A DNA stretch of 64,000 nucleotides from the NCBI RefSeq assembly GCF_902459465.1, contig NC_047066.1, positions 12,899,047 through 12,963,046 of the forward strand, given 5' to 3'. The stretch comes from Asterias rubens (Eukaryota; Echinodermata; Asteroidea; Forcipulatida; Asteriidae). Below are positions 31,985-43,100 of the stretch, piece by piece (within the stretch, counting starts at the first letter, position 1; each line of letters starts with the position of its first letter). The notes beneath the pieces were generated by a model that saw only the letters and a list, made by a program, of their open reading frames with translations, had not been told where the DNA came from and did not search any database. The translations under genes were made by a program, and so were the position numbers.

Positions 31985-34900
31985 ATGGCGACTTACAGCG
32001 ACAGCAACATGGATGAAAATTCCAAGGCAAGTTTCGACGCAAATAACGCAGAAATGTCACCGGTAAATGTTGTTGAAATGATGGATTCTCTCATTGGACC
32101 GAACAAGGTGAAACACAACGAAGGGACGAGGCGGTTCGGATTGCCACAGGCGCCTAAAACTCGGGAGGAACTCACGGTGGAGCGCGCAATGGAGAGCTGT
32201 ACATTCAAGACGGTCATGAGTTGTGTGCTTGGTAAGTCAGAAGAGTAGGATTATAGAATGCCAGTCAACTCGCCTCCAAGCATAGTCTCACTTACTAACT
32301 TACTTTCTGGTTTGTTTACCATTGATTAAATTGATGTGTGAAATAAATGATTCGATTTAAGGAAGAAAAAAAATAAAATAAATAAATAACAGCTTGAATT
32401 GAAAGATTCAGAAGTCTACACTACACTCAGCATGGAGGTAGAATCCATGCACTCAGTAGTACAGTCAGCAGATACTCCTAAATGTATAAGGATCCCCGTG
32501 AGCCTTAAGTTATATAGCCCAACTTGTGTGGCCAAGGATAGCTGAATGATGAATCCTTAGCCACACAAGTGGGGCTATATAAATAGTTACAATGTATATA
32601 GCCTAGGGCAGGGGTCTAACAATACATTTAGGGCCTCCTTAACGCTATACGTTTTTGAAATCATCATTTACAATCGTTTGCCATCAATAACTCCTATTTA
32701 TTTTGTACTTGAAACCAAAACTTTCCCCACACACTCAATACATATACATTCATATTGCTTGTATTGCCACTTTGTCGGGTTAAATTAAAAAAATCTTCAA
32801 CAAAATGCAATTTTCTACTCGGAACTTACTGGGTTTTTTCTTTCGCATCACACTTTTTTGGACTTTCAATACATTAATGTCTCCTGACGATGACTAGAGC
32901 AAGCTAGTCGAAACGTTGAGACCAATTTCAGAACTGACTCCGCGGCAGTACAGTTAATTACGACCCTATAAGCTAAAGTAGTAGTCCAGTCTAATTTCTA
33001 TACCATCCGCCCTGGTAATAGTTAAAAAGCAGGACAGTTCTTTTCAGAACTGAGAAGTCTCCCGAACCTCTGATTATCTACTCCACGGCAGTAGAATAAA
33101 GCAAGACAGTTCCCTAAGAACAACTCTACCTGGCAAGTAGATACACATGGTGTTACCGCAAACCAAATATGCATTGATACCTCACCATGCAATGCCTCAA
33201 ATCCTATATTCAATACATGTGTACATTACTTCTCATTGTTCTCAATGTTATGAAAACATACTGTTCAAAACAAGGTGTTGGTGTTATCATTGTGTGCATA
33301 GAAACTAGACTCCGATCTGTTTTGATTTTTGATTTCCTATTTTTTTCTTGGATAACTTTCCGTATGGCGCCACCACTTTTTCACTCATTTTTACAAAAAG
33401 GGATACATGTATCTCATTGAGGTAAACTAGATACTATATTATTTCATATCGAATGAATAAGTGGTGGCCCATACGGAAACTTTTCCTTTTACTTGAATAA
33501 TCTTGATACATTTTGTGCTTTACTTTGAAGGTTTCGCTCTGGGAGCTGCCATTGGGTTGTTTGCTGCAAGTGTTGACCCTGTGGACCCTGACCAAGTGGG
33601 CAAAACAAAAGCCAGGGACGTCCTGAAAGATATGGGCAAGAGAAGCGTCTTTCATGCAAAGAACTTTGCCCTCATTGGCGCCATGTTTGCAGGAACAGAG
33701 TGTGTTATAGAATCAGTAAGTTGAGTTTGACTTCCTGAACATTGTTCAACGGAACTGACTCTCCGGGGTTTTCCTCTAAAATTTCCTTTCCAGTCTTCTC
33801 TGCATGTGGTTCTTGGCTTGTATAGTGGTTGTTAAAGGAGCATTACAGAATAGGTTTTTGCTAACAAAACAATTGCTTGCAGTGTAAGCACTTTGTGTAA
33901 TCCACTATAATACATAAACTGACTAACCATAAAAGTTTGAGATCGATTGGCCATCTGGGTCACGAGAGAATAGTGAAAAACCGATTACAAATTTTGCATT
34001 GCATTGATGCCAAAACAAAATGAATAAAACGCTCAACGAGCGATTAACTCCAAACGCGAAACTAGATTATTTATTTCTCTTCAAAAAATTAATATAAATT
34101 TTCAGACAGAAATACTTCAAGGGATGTTTTCTACTATTGATATCATCATCATTAGACCCCGAATTGTTATGTAAATCTGTGATCTTCACGACTTTCGTTT
34201 CTGACCAATTCTGTAACAGTCCTTTAAGCCCGCTTCTCTGAGAATCCTAGGCTTTACAACCAACATACAATAGTAACTAAAACTAAGGCCAAATCAAATA
34301 AAAATACCAGTTGATCGTCCCCGCCCGCATCCTTTCTTTTTACTACATGTATTTATTATTTTTTGATTTTTGTAAAAAAAACAAAAAAAATGTTTTTTTC
34401 AAAAGGACTTGCCTAGGAGCTTTTCCCGAATCTAACGTGATGCTCTCAAACACTTGTAACCGTCTGTTTTATAAAACAATATTATATTGCCTACCAGCAA
34501 ATCTTTTTAGTGAGGGATAAAGGTATAAAATAAGTTTTCGGTTGATTCAAACTGAAGATTTGGTGGCCTGTTTGATTTGAAATACTTAGCGGCCATCTTG
34601 AAAAAAAATAGTAAATAGTAAATAATAAGGTCCTCATCCTCCTCTTTTTTGAAAAATCCGGACGATCAACTGGTATTTTTTTTATTAGGCCTAAATGAAG
34701 AGCAAATGCCATAAATAGTTAACCATTTAAAGGTCTCTTTCATCAGTAGTTTTCAACGGCTTTTTCCTTGCTTTAAAAACAAACAACTTACTTTGTTGTT
34801 TAATCAGGAATGAAACTGAGGATCTTGGCCAGCTGGGTATTTTGTCATTTTGTAATCGGTTTAATCATATTATTGCATTATGATGCTGGGTTTTCCCAGT

Positions 34901-36819
34901 TGGAGTTTTATTCCCACATCTTATCTAATTTTGATTTTAAGTAGTTTCTTTTGAGCCAAACCACCCACAATTTTTTTTTTTTTTTTGGGGGGGGGGGAAT
35001 TTATTTTCATGTACACACCTGTATATGTACATGTACATAATTATATTCTTTCCTATCGTCTTGACCATAGCATCGAGGTCAGAGTGACTGGAAGAATAGT
35101 CCCATGGCAGGCTGTGTTACAGGCGGACTTATAGGATACAGAGGTATGTAAGAAAAATTGCTTGTATTTATTTTGGATATAAAAATACATGTAAGTACAT
35201 GTACATGTAGCAAGCTTTGGGTTTGAACAAAGATAGAGTGACTAGAACAAGATTTGAACCTGCTTTACAAACTAAGCTTATTTTGGGGCGCCAACAAAAT
35301 ATACTTTGACAAAGTACTGAGACTCGTATCATAAGGGAAAGATTATTAGCTCATTTGGTGATCGTCGGCACATTAATTTACAGATCACAGGTTCAAATCC
35401 CGCTCTTGTCAACTTTTCCTTGCTCAACCCAACTTATTTTACAAATTTACCAAGTAAGTTTACCTCTGGGTTTATTACTAGACTTAAAAAGAGACTTTTG
35501 GGTGGGAACTTAAAAAGACACTGGACACTATTGGTAATATTGTCAAAGACCAGTCTTCTCACTTGTTGTATCTCAACATATGTATGGCATAAAATAACAA
35601 ACCTGTGAAAATTTAAGCCCAAGTCTGAGTTGCAGGATTATAATGAAAGAAAAAACACCCTTGTCACACGAAGTTGTGTGCTTTCAGATGTTTGGTTTAA
35701 GTTTACTCAATATTGTAATTTGTTTGCTTAGAACTGCTTTTGGCTGGTCTAGGGATGGTTCATTTTTAGACTTTTTAGTGTGTTTTTATAATTGTTTTGC
35801 TGTTTTTGAATTTCTTAGGTTTGTTAATGATTAATTACTTAGATTTGTGTTTTTTAGCCTTTGTTTTTTAAAATTGTTTCTCCGTGAAGCGCCTTGAGCG
35901 TCTTTTAGGCGGACTTTGGCGCTATACAAGTTTTCGTTATGATTATGATTATGATTGATTTCGAGACCTCATTTGATAAGTTTGAGGTCTCAAAATAAAA
36001 TATTCATGGAAAATTAGTTCTTTCTCATAAACTACATTACTTCAGAGGGAGCCGTTTCTCACAATGTTTTATACTATCAACCTCTCCCCATTTCTCGTTA
36101 CCAAGTGAGGTTTTATGCTAATAATTATTTTTAGTAATTACCAATAGTGTCCAGAACCTTTAAGGAAGAAAGAATCAAAGGAGTTAAAAGTGCTGGGTGG
36201 TAGCAGACAATTGTACGGTGTACATTTATGTATAAGCAAATAATGGATCAAGTCTGCTGTCAGCTTAATAGTTTTTTAAAGGCAGTGGACACTATTGTTA
36301 ATTACTCAAAATAATTGTTAGCATAAAACCTTTGTTGGTGACGAGTAATGGGGAGAGGTTGACGGTATAAAACATTGTGAGAAACGGCTTCCTCTGAAGT
36401 GACATAGTTTTTGAGAAAGAAGAACATTTTTTGAAATCAAGCATCTGAAAGCAAACAACTTTGTGTGACAAGGGTGTTTTTTTCTTTCATTATTATCTCA
36501 TAACTTCGACAACCGATTTGAGCTCGAATTTTCACAGGTTTATTATTTTATGCATATGTTGAGATACACCAACTGTGAAGGCTAGTCTTTGACAATTACC
36601 AATAGTGTCCACTGCCATTAATTATGTACACAATGTATTTACATACATAATGTACAATGGATTTTACACCACGGATCTGCTCTTGCCTGTGATAGCAGTC
36701 ATTAATGCCTTCTCCTTTTCAATTCTAACTTGACAGCTGGACTCAAGCCTGGTGTCGCTGGATGTGTAGGATTTGCCGCCTTCTCTGCAGCTATTGACCA
36801 CTACTTCCATTTGCATTGA
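31985..36819 (+). CDS. TIMM22: TIMM22, mitochondrial import inner membrane translocase subunit, complete, four exons
   Basis: Channel-forming subunit of the TIM22 complex, which inserts carrier-type proteins into the mitochondrial inner membrane. Exons 31985-32231, 33531-33715, 35071-35143 and 36737-36819 have GT..AG introns with matching phases (1, 0, 1). They give 588 nt, 195 residues, close to human (194). The Tim17/22 fold is clear: ERAMESCTFKTVMSCVLG, GFALGAAIGLFAASVD (first helix with GxxxG), LKDMGKRSVFHAKNFALIGAMFAGTECVIES split over exon 2, then SDWKNSPMAGCVTGGLIGYR and AGLKPGVAGCVGFAAFSAAID with glycine-rich helices. The Cys residues in MESC and TEC match those forming the intramolecular disulfide in vertebrates. 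No cleavable presequence, as expected. Start ATG lies in CAACATGGCG, and the N-terminal 50 residues are poorly conserved and acidic. Confidence 0.97.
32640..33220 (+). mobile_element. Penelope-like or retrozyme-type repeat carrying a hammerhead motif
   Basis: The segment contains the ribozyme-like core (32879-32922) followed by a non-coding block with CCATCCGCCCTGGTAATAG, GAGAAGTCTCCCGAACCTC and TGGTGTTACCGCAAACC. The last two blocks recur inverted at 11510-11700, and TTTGCGGTAACACCATGT recurs at 52529-52546. Boundaries are approximate and no reverse transcriptase is present. Hammerheads are known from Penelope-like elements and retrozymes; assignment here is inference. Confidence 0.5.
32879..32922 (+). 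ncRNA. Hammerhead-ribozyme-like motif
   Basis: CTGACGA (32884-32890) fits the CUGANGA core. Stem II is GACTAG / CTAGTC (32892-32897 with 32904-32909) with loop AGCAAG. GAAA follows at 32910-32913. Stem I is GTCTC / GAGAC (32879-32883 with 32918-32922). Between GAA and stem I are ACGTT, which can give a two-pair stem III (A-U, C-G) and U at the cleavage position. That very short stem III is typical of the type I hammerheads of Penelope-like elements, which cleave best as dimers. One extra U sits between CUGANGA and stem II. Confidence 0.65.
33349..33487. mobile_element. Foldback MITE family F
   Basis: Arms GGATAACTTTCCGTATGGCG and its complement ending near GGAAACTTTTCC, with ACCACTTTTTCACTCATTTT inside. 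A second copy lies at 44240-44377. Confidence 0.82.
33832..34227. mobile_element. MITE family D (TTAA-flanked) in TIMM22 intron 2
   Basis: Starts TTAAAGGAGCATTACAGAAT and ends ATTCTGTAACAGTCCTTTAA, so 20-bp inverted ends with TTAA. Interior shares GAGATCGATTGGCCATCTGG-type sequence with families A and B. Confidence 0.85.
34295..34690. mobile_element. Foldback element in TIMM22 intron 2
   Basis: Inverted ends AAAAATACCAGTTGATCGTC (34299) and GACGATCAACTGGTATTTTT (34661-34680), about 390 bp apart. The interior has no coding potential. Confidence 0.75.
34691..35070. other. Rest of TIMM22 intron 2
   Basis: Nothing recognised besides a T/G homopolymer run at 34972-34998. Confidence 0.5.
35335..35425 (+). 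repeat. tRNA-derived SINE fragment in TIMM22 intron 3
   Basis: TTAGCTCATTTGGTGATCG resembles a pol III A box and GGTTCAAATCCCGCTC a B box about 35 bp later, followed by CTTTTCCTTGCTCAACCCAA. The cloverleaf is too degraded for a tRNA gene. Confidence 0.6.
35510..36163. mobile_element. MITE family A split by a LINE 3'-end insertion
   Basis: The outer ends are AAAGACACTGGACACTATTG and GTGTCCAGAACCTTTAA. At about 35690-35956 it is interrupted by a T-rich insert ending GCGCCTTGAGCGTC..., TTGGCGCTATACAAG and (TTATGA)n. Those are the 3' landmarks of a CR1/L2-type LINE or of a SINE with such a tail. Confidence 0.78.
36276..36622. mobile_element. MITE family A with internal deletion
   Basis: Starts TTTAAAGGCAGTGGACACTA and ends GTGTCCACTGCCATTAA. 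About 35 bp of the central GAGACCTC hairpin are missing compared with other copies. In TIMM22 intron 3. Confidence 0.85.
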
Positions 36820-37507
36820 CGACAAGAAACCATGTGAAAAACTTTGTTTTTAATCTAAGTATTGAAAGAAGAGGGGCTACTACGCTGTGCAAAACTTCAC
36901 CAAGAACTGAATCAAGAACTGAAGACGTACATGTAAGGCGTGATGCAAGGTCTGTGAGGAGGGAAGAGAAAATCTTAAGGCTGGGTCACACCAAGACATT
37001 TCTCAAAATGTTTGAACCAGTCCTAAACAAAAAAACGTATAACGGGTTTGGTCTGGCTAGAACGTAAAGCTTTTTCCGGAGTATGTCTTTAATGTGACCC
37101 TAGTACATGTACATGCAAGTTAAATTCTGGTAATGAGTTGGGTACATACATGTAGTCTGTGGTTAGGATGAACGCGTTACAAATGGACTCATTTTGTGTG
37201 CGCAAGTCTAGCACGTCCCTTGTTTCGAAAATTTGGAGCAGTTCTAGAGCACCTTTCCAGAACAAACCACACTGAGCTCGTCCTTGATGTTTGTAAACCG
37301 ATCGTAAAAAGTTGCTACTCTGCCCACTCCAGTTGCAAACAGTAAAAGCTCCTTCGCCTACTTTTTTTCCCTAAAGTTGTTAGAACGAGTTTGGTGTGAT
37401 GGGGGCTTTAACTACATTGTACTCACGCAATAGTTATTTCATTTATATTTTTATTGTAACACTGTTGTGTGATGAGCACTGTATAGACTGTGTTACCCTT
37501 GTCTACA
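36820..37507 (+). other. TIMM22 downstream region
   Basis: Presumed 3' UTR. No AATAAA close to the stop codon is obvious, so the transcript end cannot be placed. Confidence 0.45.
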
Positions 37508-37757
37508 ACCAGGGCCAAATTTCATAGAGCTGCTAAGCACACAAATTTGCTAAGAATGAAATTTCTTCCGTGATAAAAACAGGATTACCAACCCAATTGC
37601 CATTTGTTGCATATTGGTCATTACTGGTACTCGGCTGTTGTTTGCTTATCCTGAAAATCACGCGGAAATTTGGTTTGTAGTTCTGTTTTTGTCAAGGAAG
37701 AAATGTCATGCTAAGCAAATTTTTTGTGCTTAGCAGCTCCATGAAATTGGGCCCTGG
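37508..37757. mobile_element. Foldback element with GGGCCCAATTTCAT ends
   Basis: CAGGGCCAAATTTCATAGAG at the left and CTCCATGAAATTGGGCCCTG at the right; the inner arms (GCTAAGCAC..., GTGCTTAGC) also pair. Related, more decayed copies lie at 9296-9411, 23645-24007, 40386-40558, 41289-41420 and 61836-61890. Confidence 0.82.
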
Positions 37758-39465
37758 TATATTGGGTTTATTGATTCAAAACGGACGGTTGTCGAATGGT
37801 GAGCTCCAATGATGGACTTTAATTATGTCAATTGCATAGCACATGTGTACTGACACTACTGGCAAAAAGAGGGAGCGTTGCACCTTTTTGTATGGAGCTG
37901 AAAGTGGCATGATGCATACATGTAGCTACAGTATATATGCGCCTAACCAGTGCTTTTAAACTCTATGGCTTTTGACTTTTGCCAAGCAATAGTGTTTTAA
38001 GCAAGTGTGAATGTAATGAGTACATTTCATGGGAAAAGCTAATCGCAATTGTATTGCCGATTGTACTACACCTGGCTTGGTAAAGTATTACAGTACATAT
38101 GTATTACAATTGGTTCAGAATAAGTCAGCAAAAGTTATTAATGTTTCAAGAGAATTTTGTTAGTTTGGTAAAAGAAATTACATTTTAAGACGAATGTATA
38201 CAATAAAATGTGTTTTATTACAACTTAAAAACTACAGTTCTCCTTTTCACTCAAATTTAACTCTTGATTTGTTTTAAACATTACAGACACGTTATCAACA
38301 TCAACAACAAGGGGGAAACTACGCTACTACTTGATTACTGTCAAATAAAGAATACTAATTCAATTAGAGGTACATTTTGTATGTACATGTATGTGTACAT
38401 ATACATATGTGATGTACATACATGTACCAACACTACCGAACTCCTGCAGACTTGTGGCTGCACATGGAATTATGAACTACACTTATTGTGTTACTGAAAT
38501 CATGCGCGCTGGCCATCGAATCACAAAGGGCGCTGTCATTGTTATTGTGATGTATCGACCCTGGTGCTCGATTTACTAGTGTGCATATGCATTAACTGTG
38601 GCCAAGTTCACACAGGGAACTCATTTGTAGAGTAGTGCTCAATATTTTCTGGTACATGTACCCAACCGCGCATTGTTTGCACGAGTACCAGTTAATACCC
38701 AGGCCTGATACTTCACAGAGGCAACGGAGGCGATTGCCTCCGTTGCCACTTGTCATTGCCTTGGTGCCCTTGAAATGCTCCAGTAGAAATTTACAATTTC
38801 CTCATAGGGTGCCCTTTGCCAAAGAGAAAATGCCTTGGTGCCCTTGCCGTTTCAAAAACGAAGCAGCCCTGAATCTCAGTCGCTATAGTCGACAAAATGG
38901 TCCTTGTGCAAACTTGGCCTGAGTAAGAGTTCATAACACCATGTACAGTCACAGGCTACCTGCTGTGGTGATGATGGCAGTCCCCATGTAAAATCTATAA
39001 AAACATGTTTGTACAATTAATACAAGGATATAAAACTGGATAAAAAAATTGTAAAATATATTTAGACTAGCCTTCCTCATAAACCCTGTAAATAGACCAT
39101 AGAGGTCTCTGTACAATATTCTAATGTTTTGGGAACCTTTTAGTTCAACATCATTATTTTGATTATCGCAAGTCTCTTACGTATGGGACCATTTTGATTC
39201 CACATTCATTGCTGTTCCGATGTTCAAAACATGAGCAAGACTTGCAGTGTGCAGAGACTATTGTGAACACTTTCAGGGTGCCCGTTGCCCGTGCCCGGCA
39301 GACCAGAAAACCTTGCCCTTGCACAACTCTGCTGGCATTATCTAAAATATCTAAATTCTTGATATGTGTCAGTCACATAAATATACTTTATAAAGTGTTG
39401 ATGTTGTGACAAAATCCTAAAAAAGCTTTTTTTTTTGTCTTTCTTGTCTGTAGGAAATGTACAGC
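37758..39465. other. Intergenic between TIMM22 and POLD4
   Basis: 38701-38880 matches the repeat inserted at 11328-11500 (CAGTAGAAATTTACAATTTC, AAAATGCCTTGGTGCCC). An AATAAAATG lies near 38210. No exon recognised. Confidence 0.5.
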
Positions 39466-39612
39466 CGTCGATTTCACAAAGAGTGTGGACTCGGGTGAGT
39501 AACTCGTCCTAACTTGGGATTAATCTTAAGGTCTGCATGCTAGGGTTGGGACTCTGTTTAAGTCCTAAGATTAGTCTTTAGTTAGGAAGAGTTATGTGAA
39601 ATCGATGGCAGG
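39466..39612. mobile_element. Foldback element
   Basis: GCCGTCGATTTCACAAAGAG (39464) faces ATGTGAAATCGATGGCA (39594-39610), with ACTCGTCCTAACTTG / TTAGTTAGGAAGAGTT inner arms. A chance GTGAGT and TGTAG near its left arm imitate splice sites. Confidence 0.7.
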
Positions 39613-40116
39613 CACATTAGTTTGTAGAGCATGAGCTTCTCTGTATTGTTCTGGAGCGGTCTTAGGCACATACAGTACAAGTGCCCTGTATACAGCATAG
39701 AGTTACATGTATACATGTAATAAGAACTAGAGAGCACCCTGGAACCTTGACTCCATAGACCCTTTCACGCTGCCACCATCTTGATCATGTTCCCTGTTTC
39801 CATAACAGCAATGAATGCTAACATTCATTGCGCAAACATGGCACCAGACTGTTATTTCGTCCAGCCTCAGTTTGGCTACAATGAGTTGGAATGGAGTAAA
39901 ATCAAGACACCGTGATTAAGGTCTATAGCCTTCATTGGCGAGGTACAACATGTAGCAAGTCCAGGTGGTGGAAGTCCTTATCTGTCATATCTGTTGTCCA
40001 TTCGGGTTGAGGGGAAAGAAGGTTGGTTCACTTTGACTGACCAGAGTTCATTCTCAACATGCATCCTGGTATATTTATGGGTTGTCACTGTCCGCTTTCT
40101 ATAGCAGCTCATAATC
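39613..40116. other. POLD4 downstream region
   Basis: Presumed 3' UTR of the minus-strand gene; no clear polyadenylation signal picked out. Confidence 0.4.
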
Positions 40117-43100
40117 TTACAGTGGGTAATTATGCCACAAACTGAGGAGGAAAAGACAAAGAGAAGAATATACATGTATTGTAATATTGTCCACTAACCC
40201 CAAAGTTTCCCCTGCCCCATTCAAACAAGAGGTGGCCCAGCTCACTCTGTTCAGGGACCACAAAAGGCAAGTTTGAGCAGCCACCATTTGTGAACCTCGA
40301 CTGGTCACCTTTAGTTCCTCGCTTGAACTTGACCCTTGTTCGATCGATGCCAATGTCAAAACCTTGCTGTGAGGATGACCTGCGGGCCCAGTTTCAGGAA
40401 GCTACATGTACAAATTAAGCAGAACATACTGCTTAGCAAATTTTCTAAGCCAAAAATGAGTTGCAACAGTGTCAACATGGAATTTTGCTGGAAACCAGTT
40501 TCTGTTAAGCAATATTTGTCTGTTTTATGCTTACAAGCTCATGATATTGGGCCCTGCTATTAACTTTTCAATAGAGACAAGTACATGTACATACCCTTGG
40601 GTGTACTCTTCTGCTTCTGGATTCCTTTGGATTATTTGCCTGATTAGGTCTGGAGGGTTCTGGTTGTTTTTTTTTGCTCGTTCCCATCTCTCTAGTCTTG
40701 TTATACCTGTTAGAAAAGAGGGACCTATCAGTCAATCTGAAGCAACACTACCAAACACAATACAATACGCCTCTCTTAATACTTACGCATGACGTCATAA
40801 TTCTGACTCAAAATGAGGCTATATGGGCGCACGTCCCCCATCACTTACAGTGGCTGCGCCCATCGCCTCGTTTTGAGTTAGCATTGTGACGTACCTCATG
40901 CATATATATTAAGAGAGGCGTATGGGGTATCGTGGCAGCGAATAAGAGCACCGGACTCCAGCTCTGCTGTTTCTCTTCAGCATAGTGTGGGTTTGAATCC
41001 CGGTCATGACACTTGTGTCCCTGAGCAAGATACGTAGCTACAATTGTTTCTCTTCACCTGTGAGGGCAGAGATGGTTCTTGTGATTGATTTAGCTTGAGT
41101 GCGCTGCATATTTGACAGAACAGGCTGTACTCCCCAGGGAGCTGAGATGGTTTAATAATGTTGGAAGCGCTTTTATTAAGTTTTAGACATGGTGTATAGC
41201 ACATAAAAAACGGTAATTTTATTAAGTTTGTATACTCAGCGCCTTGAGTACCTTGTTTGGTAGATACGTGCGCTATATAACACTTCGATATTATTATATA
41301 CCAGGCCCCACTTTTGTAAAGCTGCCTTAATGCACAAAAACAGCTAAGCAGCTAAATAGTTCAACTTACCGGAATACGGTTACCAGCCAAAGTACCATGT
41401 CATTGTCACTCTATGATTTGAAAATGAGCCCTGGATCTAATGATATAGCAACTGCTTTCAGGACATGCAAATGCAAATTTGCTGCTTTTTGTAGCAGAAT
41501 AGTTTTCTTTAACAAGTGGGAGTGTACATGTATTTCACAGGTTAGCAAGAAAACAAGACGACCAGTTGGCCGAGGATGGATTTGCATTGTTGCTTACAGT
41601 TCAGCACTGGAAGGTTAATTAAGCCATAGAATGACTTGACCGGTGCAAGACATAGGTCTAATAAAGTTACAATTGTTTACAAATAGTAGAAGATCCTTGA
41701 TCCATACATACCTATGGTGGGCCCAAACGTCCAACAGAGATCAAACTGCTGAAGTACAGACAGCTCTTTCTCTCTCAACAGCGCCCGTGCAGCCTCCTCA
41801 TCCAAATCTTCAAAACAAGATTCTTTAAAATAATATATAAAAAAAACGTATAAAAAAACAATAAATTTATAGATCAATGTTATTTCACTCAATACATATA
41901 AAAAAATGTTTTATATACCACCATTTCATCAAGACCACAGCGGTTTGTGATGAAACAGAGAAACAAATAACGATGAGACAAAATGCAAGTTGAACCAAAC
42001 AGCAAAACAATCATTGTGGGAACAGGTGTGATTTCAGATGCTTCTTGAAAATATTAAGTGAATCAGCAGAGCGCAAAGATGGGGGGAGACTATTCCAAAG
42101 TTTAGGGGCGGCAAAAAAGAAGGATTTGTCAGCAGCTGAAGCAAGAAATCTGTGGTTTATTTTGTGTTCGACAAGACAAGTAGTGTCGTTTGATGACCGC
42201 AAGCCGACTCTTCCCGGTGTGTACAAAACCAAGCCAATTTAAAATATGCTGGCCCCAGATCATTAAGGCATTTGTAGACAAAGCACAGGGTTTTATATTG
42301 GAAACGTTGCTTGACAGGCAGCCAATGGAGTTGCTTCAGAAATGGCGCTGCATGGTCGTATTTGTTAGTGCAGTGAATGAGTTTAGAAGCCCAGTTTTGA
42401 AGACGCTGAAGTTTAAGTTTGTCAGATGTAGTTGATCCCAGAAGCAATGCATTTCCATAGTCCAGTCGTGATAACACCAGAGATCTTACTATGGGGTGGC
42501 ATGTACTTGTGTCTTTGTCAAGAAACCGACGTACACGGGTGATGTTTCGAAGATGAACGATTACACTGCTGCCCAAGCTTGTGATCTGTGGGGACATTAG
42601 ACATTTGGCTGTCAAAGATAACACCTAGATTGTGGACAGTTTCAGAAGGATGGACAATGTCAGTACCGATTTGCAGGTGGACATCAGAGGGCATGTTGCA
42701 TTTGTTGTGAGCAGAGATGGCTACAAAGATTTCAGTCTTATTGTCGTTTAATTTGAACAGGTTGTTTGTCATCCATTGTTTAACTTCAGTGATACATGTT
42801 CCGGGTCTGGAAAATGCAGATTGGATCGTGGCGTGATCAGAAGGGTCAAATTTGAGATAGAGTTGGATGTCATCTGCGTACATGTGGTAGCAGATTCCAT
42901 GTTTACGGATGATGCGACCTACAGTATGGGGAGGATGTAGATTTTAAAGGAACCAGGACCAACGATGGAGCCTTGTGGGAGTCCGAAATCCATCCGCTGA
43001 GGCTCAGAAACATTGCCGTTGATGCATACTTTCGTGGTTCTCCTGGTGAAGTAAGATTCGTACCACTTAACAGCATTTCCTGTCAGGCCGATCTCATTGG

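Larger units (their letters stand above)
32232..33530 (+). other. TIMM22 intron 1
   Basis: Holds the hammerhead-like motif and its repeat (32640-33220) and a foldback element (33349-33487). An inverted AGCCACACAAGT... / ACTTGTGTGGCCAAGGATA pair lies at 32521-32575. Confidence 0.75.

Noticed and set aside
39464..39506. 42-bp exon-like segment (CTGTAG ... GGTGAGTAA)
   Set aside because: It is one arm of a foldback element, so the splice-like ends are coincidental.
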